A stretch of DNA of 8,910 nt from an uncultured Blautia sp. (GTDB taxonomy: Bacteria; Bacillota; Clostridia; Lachnospirales; Lachnospiraceae), in assembly GCF_934372025.1 (NCBI RefSeq), contig NZ_CAKROJ010000074.1, forward strand, positions 1 through 8,910. Direction: 5' to 3'. The notes beneath the pieces are model-generated. The model was given only the letters and a program-made list of their open reading frames with translations, had not been told where the DNA came from and ran no database searches. Positions within the stretch are counted from its first letter, which is position 1, and each line of letters begins with the position of its first letter. Shown here piece by piece: positions 7,464-8,910 of this stretch. The position numbers and the translations under genes are program-made.

Positions 7464-8402
7464 TTATTTAACCTCCTTTATTCTTGGATCCAGATAGGTA
7501 TAGGAAAGATCAACAATGATATTGATCACCATATACAGAATTGCGATCACAAGTACATAAGCCTGTACCATCGGATAATCTCTGCACGAAATTGCTTTGA
7601 TTGCCATACTTCCCATGCCCGGCCAGTTATAGATGATTTCAACCACAGCAGTTCCTCCCAGCAGAGATCCCAGAGAAAGTCCAAGAAGTGTGACGATCGG
7701 AAGCATCGCATTTGGAAGTACATGCCTCCAAAGAATCACACTCTCTTTTATACCTCTCATTCTGGCTCCGATGACATAATCCTGCCGAAGCTCCTCGAGA
7801 ACAGCATTTCGCACCTGTCTGGTATACTTGGCTGACATGGAAAGTGCCAGTGTGACTGCCGGCATGATCATTGCCTTGAAATCTGTAGTACCTCCCGCAA
7901 CATTGATCCATCTGAGCTGAACTCCAAAAATACTGAGCAGGATCAGACCAATCCAGAAACTTGGAATAGACACTCCAAAAAAGGTAATTCCACGAATCAG
8001 GTAGTCCGGCCACTTGTTCTGATGCACCGCCGAGATGATTCCACATGGAATTGAGAAAATGATCATCAGGAGAAGCGCAAACAGCGACATCTGAAGAGTC
8101 GGCCAGAAGCATTTCATCAGCTTTTCAGTTACAGGGATCTTAAATGCATAAGATGTTCCCATGTCTCCGGTCAGTACTCCTTTAACCCAGGAGGCGTACT
8201 GCACCAGAAATGGTTGGTCAAGGCCCAGATCATGACGCGTCTGTTCGAGCAATTCGGGTGTCGGCAGATTACCACACTCAGTCAGCATAATTTCCGCAGG
8301 ATCGCCTGGCGAAAGATAAGTGAGTGCAAAGGTAAAAAAGCTGACACCAATCAGAACGATCAGAATCTGCAAAAACCTTTTTCCAATTTGTTTTTTTGAC
8401 AT
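7464..8402 (-). CDS. DppB/NikB-type ABC transporter permease, first gene of the operon
   Basis: This 312-residue permease has the expected N-terminal signature (hydrophobic segment 9-30, then LSPGDPAEIML at 30-40 and HDLGLDQPFLVQYASWVKG at 57-75). Membrane segments follow near 101-125, 137-160, 177-196, 232-255 and 280-302. The EAA-type loop that contacts the ATPases spans about 211-231 (G217, L229, P230). The C-terminal region has VEIIYNWPGMG (254-264) and ends YLDPRIKEVK, as in DppB/NikB proteins. The ATG at 8402 has GGAAGGAG 5 nt upstream. It is the first gene after the riboswitch terminator, so riboswitch control reaches the whole transporter through it. Family membership is clear; the substrate is not. 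Confidence 0.93.
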   Translation of the reverse strand: MSKKQIGKRFLQILIVLIGVSFFTFALTYLSPGDPAEIMLTECGNLPTPELLEQTRHDLGLDQPFLVQYASWVKGVLTGDMGTSYAFKIPVTEKLMKCFWPTLQMSLFALLLMIIFSIPCGIISAVHQNKWPDYLIRGITFFGVSIPSFWIGLILLSIFGVQLRWINVAGGTTDFKAMIMPAVTLALSMSAKYTRQVRNAVLEELRQDYVIGARMRGIKESVILWRHVLPNAMLPIVTLLGLSLGSLLGGTAVVEIIYNWPGMGSMAIKAISCRDYPMVQAYVLVIAILYMVINIIVDLSYTYLDPRIKEVK

Positions 8403-8490
8403 TGTTTCTCCTTCCTACATTGGTAGAGGTTTTTCGCCGGATGCGATTCAAAAAGGGTAGGGGGAAATACGCTTTTGAATAAAAGCGCAG
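8403..8490 (-). other. Untranslated leader between riboswitch terminator and first permease gene
   Basis: These 88 nt follow the U-run of the riboswitch terminator. On the plus strand a perfect 7-bp inverted repeat CGCTTTT (8470-8476) and AAAAGCG (8481-8487) has loop GAAT. A competing pairing joins ATTCAAAA (8446-8453) to TTTTGAAT (8473-8480). A C-rich stretch in the RNA (complement of 8454-8464) precedes the Shine-Dalgarno site GGAAGGAG. No reading frame here looks real. Either hairpin could influence RNA stability or translation, but that is speculation. Confidence 0.4.
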
Positions 8491-8520
8491 AAAAAAAACA
8501 CCCGCATAGACTACGGATGT
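8491..8520 (-). terminator. Intrinsic terminator of the cobalamin riboswitch
   Basis: In the minus-strand RNA, ACAUCCG (8514-8520) pairs with CGGGUGU (8498-8504), with one G-U pair. The stem extends by two weaker pairs into a small loop and is followed by eight U residues (8491-8498). It lies about 50 nt after the riboswitch and before the first gene, as expected for transcription attenuation. The plus-strand version has A-C mismatches where the minus RNA has G-U, so it works only in the operon direction. A UACGG segment (8552-8556) could pair with CCGUA (8512-8516) as an antiterminator. Confidence 0.85.
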
Positions 8521-8572
8521 TTGCACACGAAAAAACAATGCTTCCTATCTACCGTAAGAATCATATCTGATC

Positions 8573-8797
8573 ATTTGCAAGCAGGTCTCCTGACTTAAGT
8601 TCCTCGCTCCAAAACCCCTTCCCGGACTGACTCGTGCCATTCCAGTGGTCAATTATGTTTTGCAGCTCCCTATCACAGTGACGGGATCGTACCGGATTCA
8701 CACCGGTTTCCCTTTTAATCTGTCCGAAATCTACTTTTCAAAGCAGACGGATATTCCGACAGAACTTACAAAGGCTGGTTCAAAACCAACAAATGTT
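8573..8797 (-). promoter_or_regulatory. Cobalamin (B12) riboswitch
   Basis: The minus-strand RNA contains the hallmarks of the cobalamin riboswitch in order. UUAAAAGGGAA (8709-8719) leads into GGUGUGAAUCC (8694-8704). GAUCCCGUCACUGUGAUAGGGAGC (8665-8688) follows, then CCACUGGAAUGGC (8635-8647) and CCGGGAAGG (8617-8625). The B12 box AAGTCAGGAGACCTGC (8581-8596) is close to the consensus. Outer flanks AUUUGU and GCAAAU could close helix P1, which sets the approximate ends. This class binds adenosylcobalamin or related corrinoids and usually lowers expression when the ligand is present. Here it is followed by an intrinsic terminator and then the ABC importer operon, so the importer should be made when B12 is scarce. 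Confidence 0.97.
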
Positions 8798-8813
8798 ATT
8801 TATTTACAACTTT

Positions 8814-8842
8814 ATAATATATTACATTTTTTCCCATGTCCA
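8814..8842 (-). promoter_or_regulatory. Predicted main promoter of the riboswitch-ABC operon
   Basis: Read on the minus strand, TGGACA (8837-8842), a 17-bp spacer and TATTAT (8814-8819) match the sigma-70 consensus at 5 of 6 positions each. Transcription would begin near 8807, about 10 nt before the first base of riboswitch helix P1. This fits well with a riboswitch promoter. Confidence 0.65.
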
Positions 8843-8859
8843 GAAATGTTTTTTTGCAG

Positions 8860-8888
8860 ATTGTATTTTTTTATATACAAAACGTCAA
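8860..8888 (-). promoter_or_regulatory. Predicted second, upstream promoter of the operon
   Basis: Read on the minus strand, TTGACG (8883-8888), a 17-bp spacer and TACAAT (8860-8865) match the sigma-70 consensus at 5 of 6 positions each. Its -35 overlaps one arm of the inverted repeat at 8884-8909. It could add a second start about 46 bp upstream of the main one. Confidence 0.45.
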
Positions 8889-8909
8889 GGGACTTTCCAG
8901 TCCCCTGAC
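8884..8909 (-). terminator. Inverted repeat, probable terminator of an upstream minus-strand gene
   Basis: In the minus-strand RNA, GUCAGGGGACU (8899-8909) pairs with AGUCCCUUGAC (8884-8894) over 11 bp with a single G-U, closed by a GGAA tetraloop, and followed by GUUUUGU. The plus-strand version has an A-C mismatch at the wobble position, so the structure favours the minus direction. It probably terminates a gene lying to the right of the window. The U-run is short, so a protein-binding or regulatory role is also possible. Confidence 0.5.
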
Positions 8910-8910
8910 A

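Noticed and set aside
8278..8538. 86-residue minus-strand open frame spanning the terminator and permease start
   Set aside because: It overlaps the riboswitch terminator and the start of the DppB-type gene in another frame and has no Shine-Dalgarno site.
8645..8908. 87-residue plus-strand open frame at the right edge
   Set aside because: It lies over the antisense of the cobalamin riboswitch and its promoters and has no ribosome binding site.
1..8910. CRISPR array, tRNA, rRNA or phage genes
   Set aside because: No regularly spaced direct repeats, tRNA-like cloverleaf, rRNA sequence or phage-type genes were found on reading both strands.

Overview
The window looks like a chromosomal segment of a low-to-mid GC anaerobic Firmicute, most likely a gut Clostridium-type organism (Lachnospiraceae-like). 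The reasons are AGGAGG-type ribosome binding sites before every gene, AT-rich promoters with 17-bp spacers, a Firmicute-type YczE/YitT membrane protein, and Gram-positive-style intrinsic terminators. This placement is inference; no rRNA or other phylogenetic marker is present.

Left part (1-2030): a short gene-poor edge is followed by a minus-strand YczE/YitT-family membrane protein (116-745). A 354-bp divergent intergenic region (746-1099) follows. It carries a promoter for each flanking gene and a block of three strong hairpins (about 878-1007) that resembles the right end/omegaRNA part of an IS200/IS605-type element with no transposase or tnpB left. The plus-strand gene nudC (1100-1948), a zinc-ribbon Nudix NAD+ diphosphatase, follows and ends at a bidirectional terminator.

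Right part (2031-8910): this is one minus-strand unit, read from right to left. Two good sigma-70-type promoters precede a clear cobalamin (B12) riboswitch (about 8573-8797). Next come an intrinsic terminator and an 88-nt leader. Six tightly spaced genes follow: a DppB/NikB-type permease, a DppC/NikC-type permease (GTG start), a family-5 solute-binding protein, a DppD/NikD-type ATPase, a DppF-type ATPase with a cysteine-rich tail, and a second, unrelated type-I (sugar-binding-like) solute-binding protein. The unit ends at the terminator shared with nudC. Gaps and overlaps of -8 to about 30 bp support a single operon.

Working model: when adenosylcobalamin is scarce, the riboswitch lets transcription through and the cell makes a complete peptide/nickel-class ABC importer. 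B12 control suggests the cargo relates to corrinoid supply (cobalt, a cobalt chelate, a corrinoid or a precursor) rather than nutritional peptides. The most unusual point is the extra type-I binding protein at the end of the operon, which has no matching type-I permease in the window. Neither binding protein has a visible lipobox cysteine, so how they stay at the surface of a Gram-positive cell is unclear.
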